A DNA stretch of 64,000 bases from Mesostigma viride (taxonomy: Eukaryota > Streptophyta > Mesostigmatophyceae > Mesostigmatales > Mesostigmataceae), in contig RPFO01000448.1 of NCBI GenBank assembly GCA_009746045.1, positions 548,126 to 612,125 of the forward strand, in the 5' to 3' direction. Below, piece after piece: positions 11,632-23,679 of this stretch; the first letter of the stretch is position 1; every line of letters starts with the position of its first letter. Position numbers and translations under genes: made by a program. The notes under the pieces are model-generated. The model had not been told where the DNA came from. It ran no database searches and saw nothing but the letters and a program-made list of their open reading frames with translations.

Positions 11632-11823
11632 GACCGTCACTCTAGTAGGCGACCCAGTTTCGGTGAGCCGACAGGTGGCTATGAGTCGCGAAAGTTCGAC
11701 CAACTACTCGCCAGTCGAACTGGATCAAGTCGCTAACGTCAAAATGTCGCGAGACGACTTTAAAGCAATTAAAGATGCCAGCGAGTGAACGCCAATCGTA
11801 TCCCACTGCACCAAAGCACTCCG
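11632..11823 (+). repeat. Dispersed repeat copy, with an empty TTAA site
   Basis: Carries the same series as 10814-10930 and continues through AAAGCAATTAAAGATGCC into AGCGAGTGAACGCC. This is the uninterrupted counterpart of the copy at 12740-14643, which is split at the TTAA by a 1.7-kb element. The surrounding 11.8-12.7 kb holds further partial copies (GGACAGGCGTCGACCACG blocks) and no gene I can support. Confidence 0.8.
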
Positions 11824-12739
11824 TCCGATGCCCGAGATACAGCGTCTTCGGTCCAACCACGCACCGAAGTCTGTACGAGCTCCAAATTCCGTCGACTTGC
11901 GCCCAACGGGAAACGGCGCTAAGGACAGGCGTCGACCACGAGGAGGAGGGGTGACATACAGCCATGCTATTTGGGGGCCCAGTACCGCCACCGCCAGGTC
12001 GAAATGTCCGGCCCCCATATTGAACTCAGGGTCCAATGCCAACCGCCGGAATGAAACGTGCTGCCCCCCAGTATGCTAGCGCCCCCCTGGGGCGCCGCCA
12101 CCGGTGCGCCGACAGCCGGACCCCATATGCCCCCCCCCAACGCGCTGAAATTTTCGTGTTCAGTGACCAGATCGCAAAATGATTGGTTGTACGGTATGAA
12201 CAAAAAACGAAATTTTAGTATCTAAGTTCCGCAGCGCTTGCTGAATTTGCCCCGGAAGCCCGGGGGCACTTTCCCCGCTGAAAGGTGTCCGCGGAAGCGT
12301 ATTGTAGCCAACGCGGAAGCGTGTGAAGACAACGCAGCAGACGAGCACTTGCCACGTGGCAAATCCCCTTTGGCAGTAGGCTCGCCATATGGGGGCCATG
12401 ACCACCCGCCGGCAGGCTATTTCAGCCGCAGCCCCTATATTTATACAGGGGCCGGACCAATGCAGCCACCGGCAGCCTTGGGGCCAGACCCTAGTACCCG
12501 TGAAATTTTGGCTGGACATGTCACCCCTCCTCCACGAGGACCCCTGAAAAAGACCGGAAAAGTACGGAGATCCGCCACAGGATGCCCGATGGTTTTTAAT
12601 ATACCTAGTTGATATAAAAAAGCCACTAAAGATGCCAGCGAGTGAATCCCAATAGTATCCCGCAACTAAAGCCGAACGCGAAGGATTCAACTCAACCAAA
12701 CTAAAATAAAGTATGGCGAAAAGACGAAAGCCGTCAAGC

Positions 12740-14643
12740 CGACCGTCATTCTAGTAGGCGACCCGTTTCGATGAGTCGACAGGTGGCAAGTCGCAAAAGT
12801 TCGACCAACTACGCGCCAGTCAAGCTCGATCAACTCGCTAACGTCAAAATGTCGCGAGACACTTTAAAGCCATTAACCCTTAAACCGTAGCAACTCAGTC
12901 CTAAAAAACGGACTGAGTTGCACATCTTTGCACATTTGTTGTGTATGGCCTAAAAACAATTTCTGGCCACCCCTTGGTACCAAGCATGCATTTATGTTGA
13001 ATTTCTTTGGGGACATGTCACCGGTCCCATATCTATGACTTTTGGGTGCTATAAATAGCACCAACCCCAGGGGGGTACGGAAAAATGGGGTTTGAGACAT
13101 ACATCATGCAATATGGACCACTTACACAAATATATAGGCCCTGGAATTTCAAAGGCAGTTACTTTATATCACAGGCATGCCATCAATGCATTCACAACAT
13201 GACATGCTACAGAACTGCACAAGCTAGCTAGCAAAAATCCCAAAATAGCTCAGTCCGTTTAATAGGACTGAGTTTTTTTGGGGGGGGTGGCTAGCACTAC
13301 CGTTTTGGTTTCCTATCCCAATGTGGCATAAAACATCATAGCTGGCCACACATGCATCCTCCAACACATTTCCAGCATATAAAACAGCAGCTCATGCTAT
13401 ATAATACTGTAAATCTAGTGCCATTGGGCAGAAAGCACGCGTAGAAGGCACATGCAAGGAGCTTATTACCAACGTACCCTATACGCTACAAACAACTTCA
13501 AAATACAAGGAAAAAGGAAAGAAACAAAATTAGCAACTTGCTGATGCTTAAATGCAAGCAGATCCCAGGCATCTCTATGTCTCTAACACACAGCAAACAC
13601 ACAAAAAGAAGGCGGACTTGGCCAGCATGCATGCCTAGAACTGGGCAGAAAAACACTCGTCCTGAGTTGTTTAAGCAACGGAAAGCATCGTATCATCACA
13701 CTGAACATTATTACAAACGATATCTGTCGTTATACCGACATTCATGTTGTAGCATACGCTAAAAGCAGTCAAAACTCGTCCAAAATCTGGCCGAGGTAAC
13801 ATTACTACCCAACCATCACAAGCCTATGCACAGAAGCAATAAAACAACAAAAAGACAGTCATAAAGCTTCGATTATAGCCCCGAGTCTGGTATCGAAACA
13901 ATATATGACACATGCGCGGTCACTGAGACATGATAAAAGGCTAAAACGTACCTGGTCGAAACCGCAGATTACCTTGTTTGCAGGAGCTAGCACGCCCACC
14001 CGACGAACGTAGCCGCAAGCATGTCCTGGCCGCCATTGATGGTCAACTGTGCTAGGAACGACGTAAATAACTCATCCATACGCAAAAATCCGAACATTTT
14101 CTGCCAAGCAACAAGTACAGCTTGCACTGTCATCGCCTGGCTGCTCACGCGATTTGCTGCGCCGCCACATAACCTCGAGACATATCTAGGCATTTGTAAA
14201 TGTTGCATGGCTAGGCAAATAGCATTTACAAGACCTAGGGATGATGTCTACAAAGTTTCAGTCGAATACGTCAAGCCATGCTCTCGCCCCAGTCAGTTGT
14301 TTGTGCCACCATAGCCGCGGACGTGAATAATTTTTATTCACGTCGTCCTCGTTTGGCCATGGTACCCCCCCTACTTTCCTTGACCATAGGTCCCTGTCCA
14401 GGTGTCCAAAAGTAGCAAACCAGGGGTGTACGTGAAAGTACAAATCTAGATCTCGAAGCTGGTCCAAACAGAATATTCAAAAGTATGCTAGAATTATAGC
14501 TAGTTCTGCCACAAACTCGGTCCGTTTACCTAATAGGACTGAGAAAAACTCAGTCCACTAAAACGGACCGAGTACGGTTTAAGGGTTAAAGATGCCTGCG
14601 AGTGAACGCCAATAGTATCCCACCTTACCAACTCACTCCGTCC
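12740..14643 (+). repeat. Dispersed repeat copy split by a TTAA element
   Basis: The left part (12740-12876) and right part (14586-14643) align with 11632-11823. They are separated by the element at 12877-14585 with TTAA on each side. A related block with GGACAGACGTCGACCACG follows at 14739-14823. Confidence 0.8.
12877..14585. mobile_element. Non-autonomous TIR element with TTAA target duplication (family B)
   Basis: Perfect 13-bp terminal inverted repeats (CCCTTAAACCGTA) are flanked by TTAA on both sides (12873-12876 and 14586-14589). The empty site is visible in the paralogous repeat at 11632-11823. Next to the termini are hairpins: CTCAGTCC, an 8-nt loop and GGACTGAG on the left, with similar CAGTCC/GGACTGAG motifs at about 13250 and 14520-14570. 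The interior (1.7 kb) has no transposase. TTAA duplication is known for piggyBac and Kolobok transposons; which one moved this element is inference. Confidence 0.88.
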
Positions 14644-14831
14644 GCCACCAAATATACGGCGTCTTCAGTCCAACCATACACGAAGGCCTGTACGATCTCC
14701 AAAGTCGGTCGACTTTTGCCCAACGGGAAACGGCGCTAAGGACAGACGTCGACCACGAGGACCCCTGAAAAAGACCGGAAAAGTACGGAGATCCGCCACA
14801 GGATGCCTGATGGTTTTTAATATCAACATAT

Positions 14832-15705
14832 ATACTAAAGCTTGTAAAACGCAGCCTTGGCACAATTTTAGCTAACACTCTTTCGAACGGCTTTAGGCTC
14901 CAGCCACTCAGCGGCGCGACTTACAGTCCGCTTGACGAATCAGCTGCGCGAAATTTCGTTGCGACCAATCACGAAAAGGTCAAACCACGGCATCCATATT
15001 ATCACGGTTTTTGTGCGTTACATCCAGATGAGCCATTTGGCAGAGGTCCGTATGCCCAGATTGCGCCAGGAGCCAAACTCTGCGATGTCCTGTGTTTGCG
15101 AGCTCCAGATATAACCGTCGCAAACTTTTGGGCTGTTGGACCAAACTTTCTGTTGGCGAACCAGTTACAAACGCGCAGGAAGCGCACACGTGGATTTTCC
15201 TCTGCTCCACCGCTTGTAAGCGATTTCCCCCTGCTGTCTGCGGGTTTGGCGAGGTCACTCATCCCCGCGCGCATCGCGCTCCCGTGCAGGGGTAGCAGTC
15301 AATCTGGAGCTTGAACTCCGCAAGTAGTTCGCGAGCTCCGTCCACTGCGCGGTTGCGCAGTTTGTCCCTTTGTACATATTGTATAACTTCTGCTAAAGTC
15401 GGTTGCGTAGACTTCAGGCGCCAAGGCACACCTCATCATACGATTGATGATGACGAACCGGGTTCAAACCTTCATAGGCCTTCCATCGCATTTCTGATTT
15501 TTTTCCTTCACACTTTTGCCAAACTCCATGAATCTTGTGGTCGAAACTCTAAAGCTAGCGCGCGCTCCTTGGCGGGACTAGCGCCACTTAGCACTCGACC
15601 GAGGTACGTGGTGACTCACATCTCCCTAGCCGGGGCTCCCTGGCCGGGGACTGGCCACAATAAGTACAAGCTCTAATGTCGCGGGCGAAGCCCGCAAAAC
15701 TTGTA
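14832..15705 (+). mobile_element. Helentron-like non-autonomous unit, copy 1 (intact)
   Basis: An 874-bp unit repeated in tandem at 15711. The left end has ACTAAAGCTTGTA and an inverted match (TACAAGCTCTAATG, 11 of 14) lies just before the right-end hairpin GCGGGC-GAA-GCCCGC (15681-15695), followed by a short tail AAAACTTGTA. A 5' inverted repeat paired with a site just inside a 3' hairpin, plus tandem copies, is typical of Helentron/HINE elements; the assignment is inference. This copy shows the junction TTCGCGAGCTCCGT (15328-15341) uninterrupted. Small open frames inside (e.g. 15002-15274 on -) show no domain. Confidence 0.5.
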
Positions 15706-16346
15706 GTAGGATACTAAAGCTTGTAAAACGCAGCCTTGGCACAATTTTAGCTAACACTCTTTCGAACGGCTTTCGGCTCCAGCCACTCAGCGGCGCGACT
15801 TACAGTCCGCTTGACGAATCAGCTGCGCGAAATTTCGTTGCGACCAATCACGAAAAGGTCAAACCACGGCATCCATATTATCAGGGTTTTTGTGCGTTAC
15901 ATCCAGATGAGCCATTTGGCAGAGGTCCGTATGCCCAGATTGCGCCAGGAGCCAAACTCTGCGATGTCCTGTGTTTGCGAGCTCCAGATATAACCGTCGC
16001 AAACTTTTGGGCTGTTGGACCAAACTTTCTGTTGGCGATCCCGTTACAAACGCGCAGGAAGCTCACACGTGGAATTTCCTCTGCTCCACCGCCTGAAAGC
16101 GATTTTCCCCTGCTGTCTGCGGGGTTGGCGAGGTCACTCATCCCCGCGCGCATCGCGCTCCCGTGCAGGGGTAGCAGTCAATCTGGAGCTAGTTGAACTC
16201 CGCAAGACGTAATTCGCGAGCTCCGTTGGTACTGGGCTCGTATATGGCAAGGCTTTATGGCACTTAAACCCGACCGCCTACTATTCCCCACACTACGTGA
16301 GGAAGTTGCACGCCAACCCCTATTCTTTAATGATATATACCTCAAC

Positions 16347-16928
16347 TGTTACGTCCCTGCCCAGACACACCTAGCCTGAGCTACGTAGCGAAAGACCCTC
16401 CTTGCCGGAATTAGGAATAATTCAAGATAGCCTAAAGTAGGTTGCGCTTCACGACGTGAGTCGTGAGATATCTGGCATCACGGCTTAATGCCAAGCTAAT
16501 TAGTTCACACTTATATTGGCTAGCAATACCAATTACAAATGGATAATGCCCCGGGCTCAATGTGTAGGCGTATTCGCACTTATCATTCATTAAACCAAGA
16601 GGACGAGACTCTCGTCCTCGGACCAATTTAACCTAGGTTGGTTGCGGCGCAGATACACCAATTTCCCTAGAACAATCCGAGTCACTCATTCCACGTAGGA
16701 TCCGGGCCGACATCGACCCTCAACTATAGGATCCACGCCTAGAACAACTGACAGACTCAGAACCGGCGCGGCGCCACAGCACCGGCCCCTAAAAGGACAA
16801 CCTAGGACCAAAATAACTAGTCCAATTCACACAATAGCCAAGGTCCGTAAAACCCAAGTCCAATAGACTAAACGGCCTTAGTAATTTATTCCATTGTTAC
16901 GTCCGGCCAAAAGGGCAGGGACGTAACA
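16347..16928 (-). repeat. 3' LTR of the chromovirus
   Basis: 582 bp, TG...CA, with 15-bp inverted ends. It is the uninterrupted form of the 5' LTR and shows the single TTAA (16485-16488) into which the TTAA element jumped in the other LTR. Confidence 0.95.
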
Positions 16929-16943
16929 CTCCTCCCCCCCATG
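16929..16943 (-). other. Polypurine tract of the chromovirus
   Basis: On the - strand a G run followed by GGAG lies directly before the 3' LTR, the expected position of the plus-strand primer. The next 190 bp toward the coding region hold no gene. Confidence 0.75.
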
Positions 16944-17135
16944 GGGGTCGGTAGTCCCTACCGTACAAGGTAAATTTGGAAAAACAACGCTACTATAAGA
17001 GTACTATGTCCCAACCTCGGTTCACCCACAGGTTAGTAATGCCAGTTCCTCTAGAAGTTGATACACAGGCCCAACTCTGACGTAGTAGTAAGACTCCAAT
17101 GGTGACTGGATCAATCCGCTATCCGTCACGAAAAA

Positions 17136-19672
17136 CTATTCTAACCACTTAGCGTCCGCCGCTAGTGGCACGTCGCTGCACAGGACTTCAGTGAGGGCCC
17201 TACGCCCCGCGTGGGTCATCTGTGAAATCATCATCCCAGGGTGCGAACACAGGTCAATCTCAAAAGCCACCTGGTAGGGGGACACCTTCTGCCGACCCAG
17301 CCGGGACAGCTCCAGCCACGACCCTCGGGGCCACAGAGACAGGAACCCAGCGAGGTACTGGGGATGGGTGAACATGAGCGTCAACGCCGACCGATCCACC
17401 ACCCCACACCGGTGCTCGCGAACAAAGGCACCCCCATCAGGAAAACCTCCATACGCACGTGATCATCGTTGATCGACACCGACCGGGCCCCTACAATATC
17501 GGGCGCCACCAGATTAAGAAAGGCACTCCCCTCCGCTGGAGCCACCTTGGGAGGCGTCACCACGTGCTTCACCCCATCGACCTGATAGCGCCAATCCCAC
17601 CAGTCTCGGACCCGAATCGCACAACATGCCCCACCGCGGCGGGGAAACGAGGGTCGTCGGGTTGCGGCAGGGGCAGAGGAACCTGGGGCAGAAAGGTGAT
17701 CTCTACCTGTTCCCAGTAAGCCCCGCGATCCACAGCGAACCAAGGACCCGCGCGAAACACCAGGGAGCAGGTAAGTGCGTACCCGGGGGAACCTGAAAAG
17801 CCGGAGGCCCCTCGAATGTCACACAAAGCTTCTCCGTGCGAGGTCCTGGCCCACCATGTCGCACCACTCTGCCCGGTACCGGCCGTATGAAGTCTCCCAA
17901 TGACCACTCCTCGTGAGATGACCCAGGAGCTCTGGAGGCCGCATCATAGCCCACTGAGGTGGCAGCAGAATGATCACCTTGACGACCGTGCTGGACCATC
18001 AGGCGCTGTATCAGGTCCTGTCCGGATTGTACCGCAGCTACGAGCGCTTCCAAGCGCATCACGGGCTCCGCTGGTACCAGAATGTCCGTACCGCTGGGCC
18101 CTCCGCAGCCCGAGGTCGCGTCTCTGCCATGGTGGGTAGGCGCGGATCCTCCGCGGAAGGGTGCGAGTGTCGACCCGACGAAGTGGGACGGAGGTGTCCC
18201 TCCGCCGGACGTGGCATTGATGAGCCGGCTGGTGCAGGCCGGGGACGTGGATCCAGGGAGACCAAGAAGGTAGGCTCCGGTGGTTCCAAGGAGACAAGGA
18301 AGGTAGGCTCCTCCTGGCCCGCATCCGTCGGAGGATCTAAGGGGGCCACAACCGGGGGCTCGCCCCCGGCCGGCTGTTCTGTCCTAACCGGAGCAGCTCC
18401 CGTCGTCCGACCGCGGTCGCCGAGCTCTCGCTCCAATTCCACCGCCGACCCCCACGTGCGCTCCCAGTGCCGATCCGCCGGGCGACGAGGTGGTGGTGAC
18501 GCTCGGCGAGCAGGGCGTACCTCCGTTCCCGAGTCCGAACGGGAACGCGAGCGCGATGACGGTGAGGGCGAGCGCCGACGTGCAGGCCGGTCTGGAGCAC
18601 GCCGAGAGTCTGGTTGGCTGCCTCCGCCCCAACCCGTGGACCGCGGGCGAGACCCTCGCCCAGAGGGGCGCCCCCAGCCCATCGCCGGCGGTGGCGCCTC
18701 GAAACGCGTCACAGGACGATGTCCTGCGCCGCCCTCCAAGGAGCCCCCAGAAGGTGGATCCCTTGAAGGGGGACGAGGAAGAGGACGGGGAGGGTAGTCA
18801 TCAGAGTCGGAGTCGTCACCCTCGCTCCCATCATCCTGGTCCTCGTCGTCCATCGCCACGATGCGATCCAGAGCCTGCCGTAACGAGTACTGACCCGCGC
18901 GCATACACTTCTCGCCCCGCAACGCCCCTTCCAACGGGAGGTATCGAGGAAAGTAGTTCTCCAGATGCTTCCGCACCTCGGGCGGAATCAGGAGGAGCAA
19001 CAGCCGTGGAAATACCAGACCTGCATCCAGCGTGTTCACGCACGCATGACACAGGCACTCCCGCTCATGGGTTTCCCAGTCGATACCGACCACCACGCCG
19101 TCGCGCTCGGCAGTGCGGGTCTCGATCTTGAACCCCACATTCCTGCGCACGAACCATCGAAAATCCTCCAGCTTAGCGGGGCCGACATGCGCCAGAATGG
19201 AATCAGCGCGGGATCGACGGCATCTGGTTACGGCGCCGACGACGCCGCTCCACCAAGTCACCCTCCCGACCATAGTCGCGCACGAACATCGGGGGTTAAA
19301 GTCTCCTCATTCAGCTCCTTCACTAGCTGCAGCGCGCGCGCGTCCGGGCTCCGGGTCTGGACGACGTCTCGTGCCGACCACCCCTCCCGAGCCCCCGGCC
19401 CTTGAAGCACCCCTTCGGACTGCAGGCTCTCCGCGAGCTGTCTGCATCCTGTCAACCTGTTCTGGTAGAGGGGCCTCCGGGTAATCTGTCGTGTCCATAT
19501 CCACCAGATCTTCCTCACTCGACTCCCCGTCTACTACCCGGATTCCCGCCTCTACGGCCTCCGCGGCGCTGGCAGAAGTCTGGCCTCTGGGAAGCGCCTC
19601 CGCGGCGTCCCCTGCACGGCCCACACACCAAAGCCAAGGCGTTAGTCGGCGTGTACCTAGTACCCGGCGCAC
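17136..19672 (-). pseudogene. Unidentified 3' ORF region of the chromovirus
   Basis: About 2.5 kb downstream of the chromodomain, on the element's coding strand. The longest frame (19273-18059, 404 codons) has a cysteine-containing N-terminal part (ECLCHAC), a conserved-looking stretch ending in a predicted helix, an acidic run, and an Arg/Ser/Pro-rich tail with an SR-type segment. Neighbouring frames (19672-19307, 19518-19258, 18062-17703, 17907-17569, 17743-17381, 17402-17136) overlap in series and read as parts of one protein interrupted by frame changes. I see no transmembrane segment, so an envelope protein is unlikely. Function unknown. Confidence 0.45.
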
Positions 19673-19713
19673 ACCTCACTCTCACCCTACACCGTACACC
19701 GTTATACCGCCTA

Positions 19714-20046
19714 TTAATGCAACTGGTGTGTCTTCTTGTATGCTTCCAATAAGCGGGCGCAACCCGCTAACTCAGTAGGGGTGCGCCAGGAGTCCTCCGA
19801 CTCATGCTGCGCGAATCGCCATCGCACGCGGTACTGTCGCTGGGTCCCCCGACCTCGTTTGACATCTCGGTGTCCCACGATCGCAGCCACCTCATCCTCC
19901 TGTTCCCCAGTGTCCGGATTGAACTCCAACGGGGCCGGGGGATTGACCCTACCCTGAATGGTGTTCTGGTGGTACAACTTGAGCTGGTCACGATGGAAAC
20001 GGTTGGACGTGAGGTTCCATGACACCGGGACGTCCACCTGGAACAT
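19714..20046 (-). pseudogene. Chromodomain at the end of the chromovirus integrase
   Basis: The frame reads from the post-integrase linker (HRDQLKLYH) into a chromodomain: EVAAIVGHRDVKRG, a QYRVRWRF strand, then EDSWRTPTEL and a C-terminal helix. In chromoviruses this module guides integration to marked chromatin. It is in a different frame from the integrase (break near 20070), so one frame change separates them. Confidence 0.8.
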
Positions 20047-21899
20047 GACGTCGTCAAACTTGGAGAGACCTTGTAGGGGCCCAGGAACATGGGACGAAGC
20101 TTAGTCTTCAGCTCCTTCTCCACCTTGTGTGAGAATCGTCCGATCTGTGGGCCCTCCACCAGGACCCAATCGCCCACCTCAATGGACGGCGCCCGGTTAT
20201 CCCGCTTGCCGGCTGTCCTCTCCAGATACCGCTCGGTCGCGGCGCGGTAACCCTGGACGGCACTGTTATGAGCCTGGTGCATCCGCTGCAGCAAGCGATC
20301 AACCCCCTGGCGTGTGTCCAGCTTGACCTGATCCTCTCCCCGTTCAGGGCTCATAAGCAGGTCGGGAGGCGTGAGAGGGTGTCTGCCAGAGTTGAGGAAA
20401 AAGGGGGTAAATCCGTGGGCGGCCTGGGGAGCATTGTTCAGGGAGAACTCCACCAAGCCCAGAAGTTCCTCCCAATTGCTGCCCACCGCGTCGGTGTAGT
20501 GTCGCATGGTCTCTTGCACTGTGCGGTTCAACCGCTCCACCAGATGTGACGACGAACTGTGGTAGGCCGTGCCCAGCGACACCTTGGTGCCCAGCCGTTC
20601 GAAGAACTCCTGCCAGAATTTGGCCGTGAAGAGCTTGTCGCGGTCGGAGATGAACTGTCGGCTGAGCCCATGGAACCGGAACACGTGCGTCAGGTATATC
20701 TTGGCGCACTCCTCCGCAGTGAGGTCGGCCGGACACGGGGCCAAGTGACACATGCGCGTCAGGCGGTCCACGAACACCAGGACCATGCTGTTGCCGCTCT
20801 TCGCCTTCTTGAACGGGCCGATGAAGTCCATCATGATAGAATCCCAAGGACCCATCGGATCAGGTAACGTCTTGGGGACGGCTTGCGAGCCCGTGTTCCT
20901 GGACTTCATGATCTGGCACGAGGGGCACTGGCGCACATATGTCTCAATATACTCCTTCATCCCTGGCCAGTAGAAATGTTTGCGGGCCCGAGGATAAAGA
21001 CGGTGGCTTCCTTGATGTCCGCCTAGAAGCGAATCGTGGAGCTCGTGAAGCAAGGCGGCCCTACAAAGCTCCGGGACATACAGCCGCCATTCCTCCGGCT
21101 GGACACTCACGAACAGGCGTCCCTCCTGGAACTTGCAAGGGTAGGCACCCATCTGCTGGGGATGCGCCCGGATGGCTTCAAGCGCCGCTTCCTCCGTGAC
21201 CGTGAAACGACTGATCATCGTCTCCAGTTCCGACGTGACTGTGAACGCGTCCGCGGCCGGGTCTGTCTCCGCACTCGCCTGGTTGACGAATTCGGAGAAG
21301 ACTGTGGGCGGGCCGATCGGCTGAAGCTGAAAAATTCCCTGGGGCGGCACCACATGGCTAAGGGGCATGCGCATATGCGATCCCTCCCCCTCCCCGGGGG
21401 CGTCCACGTCCTCGTGGGCACTCGTCTCCTCCAAGAGAGGTGACAAGTCATCACTGGTGGTGTGTCCCAGATGAAACAGGTGGCGGGCCCGGGGAGACCG
21501 TGGCTCCGCGCCGTAGGCGGTCCCCGGGGCGGCCACTGGTACGCAAGTGGTATGAAGCACATCCATGTCCTCGTAGAACCAATAGTCCGCCCGTCGCGAG
21601 AGGGCGTCTGGCACCACGTTGTCCGCGCCCTTGACGTATTGGATCTTGAATGGCGCAAACTGTGACAAGTACTCCATCCACCGCGCTTGGCGGGGCGTCA
21701 GGTTGGGCTGCACCAGGAGGTGGGTGAGCGGCCGGTGGTCGGTGTGGATCACCAGGCGGTGGGGGTCGAGATCCCCCTGCTCACTAATGGCCACCGAAAA
21801 CTGGGCCCCCAGAAGATGGTGACGCCACGTGTGGCAGCTGTAGACTACTGCCAGAAGCTCCTGCTGATGCACTGGGTAATTCCGCTCCGCCGGAATCAT
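20047..21899 (-). pseudogene. pol: Chromovirus Pol: RNase H C-terminal half and integrase
   Basis: Part of a frame 21899-19767. It starts inside RNase H (ELLAVVYSCHTWRHHLLG, then HTDHRPLTHLL and NVVPDALSRRAD). After a linker comes the integrase HHCC zinc finger (HELHDSLLGGHQG ... CPSC), then the DDE core with Asp in MMDFIGPF, Asp in ISDRDKLF and Glu in HLVERLNRTVQ, and a GPY/F-like module (RPMFLGPYKVS). The order RT-RNaseH-INT is that of Ty3/gypsy. The frame is shifted relative to RT (near 21900) and to the chromodomain. Confidence 0.85.
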
Positions 21900-22993
21900 T
21901 GTGCGTGAGATATACTCGATGGGCTGAAGACCCTTGCCTTGGTCCTGCAGGAGGACCCCCCGATGGCCACCTTGCTGGCGTCCGTAGCCACAACGAAAGG
22001 AAGGGCCGGGTCCGGCAGGATAAGGACTGGTGCTGTGGTGAGGTGGCGCTTAAGCGCCTCAAACGCCTGTTGGCACTGCTCAGCCCAGAGGAACGGGGTA
22101 CCCTTCTTGAGAAGAGCGTTGATCGGGGCGGCGATGGTGGCAAACCGTGGGATGAACCGTCGGTAGTAAGAAGCCAATCCCAGGAAGCTGCGCACCCCCT
22201 TCACGTCCGTAGGGACAGGCCATTGCTGGACGGACTCGATCTTCTCCGGGTCGGTCGCGATGCCGTCGCGGACAGGTATGGCCCAGAAACGGCACGCAGC
22301 GGCCGGCGCGCACCTTGGCTTTCCGCGCCGAAAGGTGCTCATCCTCCATGATCTGAAGCACGGCGTCCACATCCTCTAGGTGCTCCTCGAACGTCTTGGA
22401 GTACACCAGGATGTCGTCCAGATACGCCAGCGCGCACGTGCGCTTGTAGGTCCAGGGCGGGCGTGCCCCCTTCTGCGGGTCCGCCAGGTCCTGGGAGACC
22501 TGTGGCAAGTGGGCTGTACCCATCACCGGACGGAGGATATCATTCATCAGCATCTGGAAGGACGCCGGCGAATTGCACAGCCCCATTGCCGCCACCCGAA
22601 ACTGATAATGCCGAAGGGCGTAGCGAACGCGGTCTTGTGGCAGTCTTCTGGCGCGATGCGCAGCTGCCAAAACCCGTCCGCACAGTCAATGACGGTGAAA
22701 CACGTGGCCCCCTGGACACGGTTGAAGATGTCGTCGATCCGCGGTAGAGGATACCGGGACTTGACGGTGATGGCGTTCAGCTTCCGGTAATCCGTCACCA
22801 GACGCCACTTGCCTCCTGGCTTGGGAACGAGCAGCACGCCCGCTGAGAAGGGGCTGTTGCTGGGTTCAATGAGCCCAGCGTCAAGCAGTGAAATGAGGAT
22901 CTTCTTGAGCTCCACCAGCTCGACTGGGCCCATGCGATACATGGGAGACACAGTAGGCCCAGAACCCTCCTGGAGCTGGACACGGTGCAACAC
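21896..22993 (-). pseudogene. pol: Chromovirus Pol: reverse transcriptase and connection
   Basis: Three overlapping frames make one RT. Frame 22993-22547 has FSAGVLLVPKPGGKWRLVTD, YRKLN and CFTVIDCADGFWQ (first catalytic Asp). Frame 22670-22080 has FQMLMNDILRPVM and ALAYLDDILVYS (catalytic YLDD). Frame 22372-21896 has PVPTDVKGVRSFLGLASYYRRFI and VVATDASKVAIGG, the start of RNase H. Frame changes lie near 22580, 22330 and 21900. All catalytic motifs are present but not in one frame. Confidence 0.85.
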
Positions 22994-23658
22994 CGATCGA
23001 TTGGGAGGGAACTGGGGGTACGATCCGCAAAAAGGGTAGTGCGCTTCTCCAGGACGGCATTGAACCGCGCCAGCTCATCCGGTGTGAATCCGGCACCGAT
23101 CTCGTTAAGCAGAGCCTGAGTGCTATCCAGGTCTATGCGATACATCGCGTACTCCTTGCCCTTCCGAAGCTGGCGCGCCAGCGTCTTGCTGCTCATCAGG
23201 ATCTGGGATGCTGGTCGAGGCCCGTCCGCCGAGCGCTCGTGTGTAATGTTATGGACCTCCGCGGCCTGTGCCCTATACTCGCTGTCAGGGCACCAGAATG
23301 AACCATCCGGAAACCAAACTACCCGCCGGCGCACACTGATGTCCACATCCTGCTTGTCCAGCCAGTCCACGCCAATGATGATGTCGGCAGCGCCCAGCGG
23401 CGCAATAGTCGCCACCAGGTCGACCGGCGTGCCCTGCAGCACACCCTTGATGTCTGCTAGGCCCGGCGATTGGTGTCGCCGACCGTCTGAGTAGGTGACA
23501 TAGACTGCCGTGGTGTGAGGCCGGGGTACCAGGCCCAGCCGACGCACCAGGGCCTCGTTGATGAAGGACGTGGAGGCGCCGGTGTCCACCAGGAACTTCA
23601 CGTCCATGATCGTTTTCTCCTTCAAATACGGATCAAGGACGGTGGGAGGGACCAACAA
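22994..23658 (-). pseudogene. pol: Chromovirus Pol: retropepsin
   Basis: The frame contains the aspartic protease active site FLVDTGASTSFI and the distal strand DIIIGVDWLDKQDVDI. After it comes a linker with a FTPDELARFNAVLEK-like helix that leads to RT. It is shifted relative to both gag (near 23680) and RT (near 22995). The enzyme would act as a dimer to process Gag-Pol. Confidence 0.8.
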
Positions 23659-23679
23659 CCCCCACTGAAAAGAAACAGA

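Noticed and set aside
18490-19131. + strand frame opposite the chromovirus 3' ORF
   Set aside because: It is antisense to more coherent - strand frames and has the residue bias of a shadow of an SR-rich sequence.
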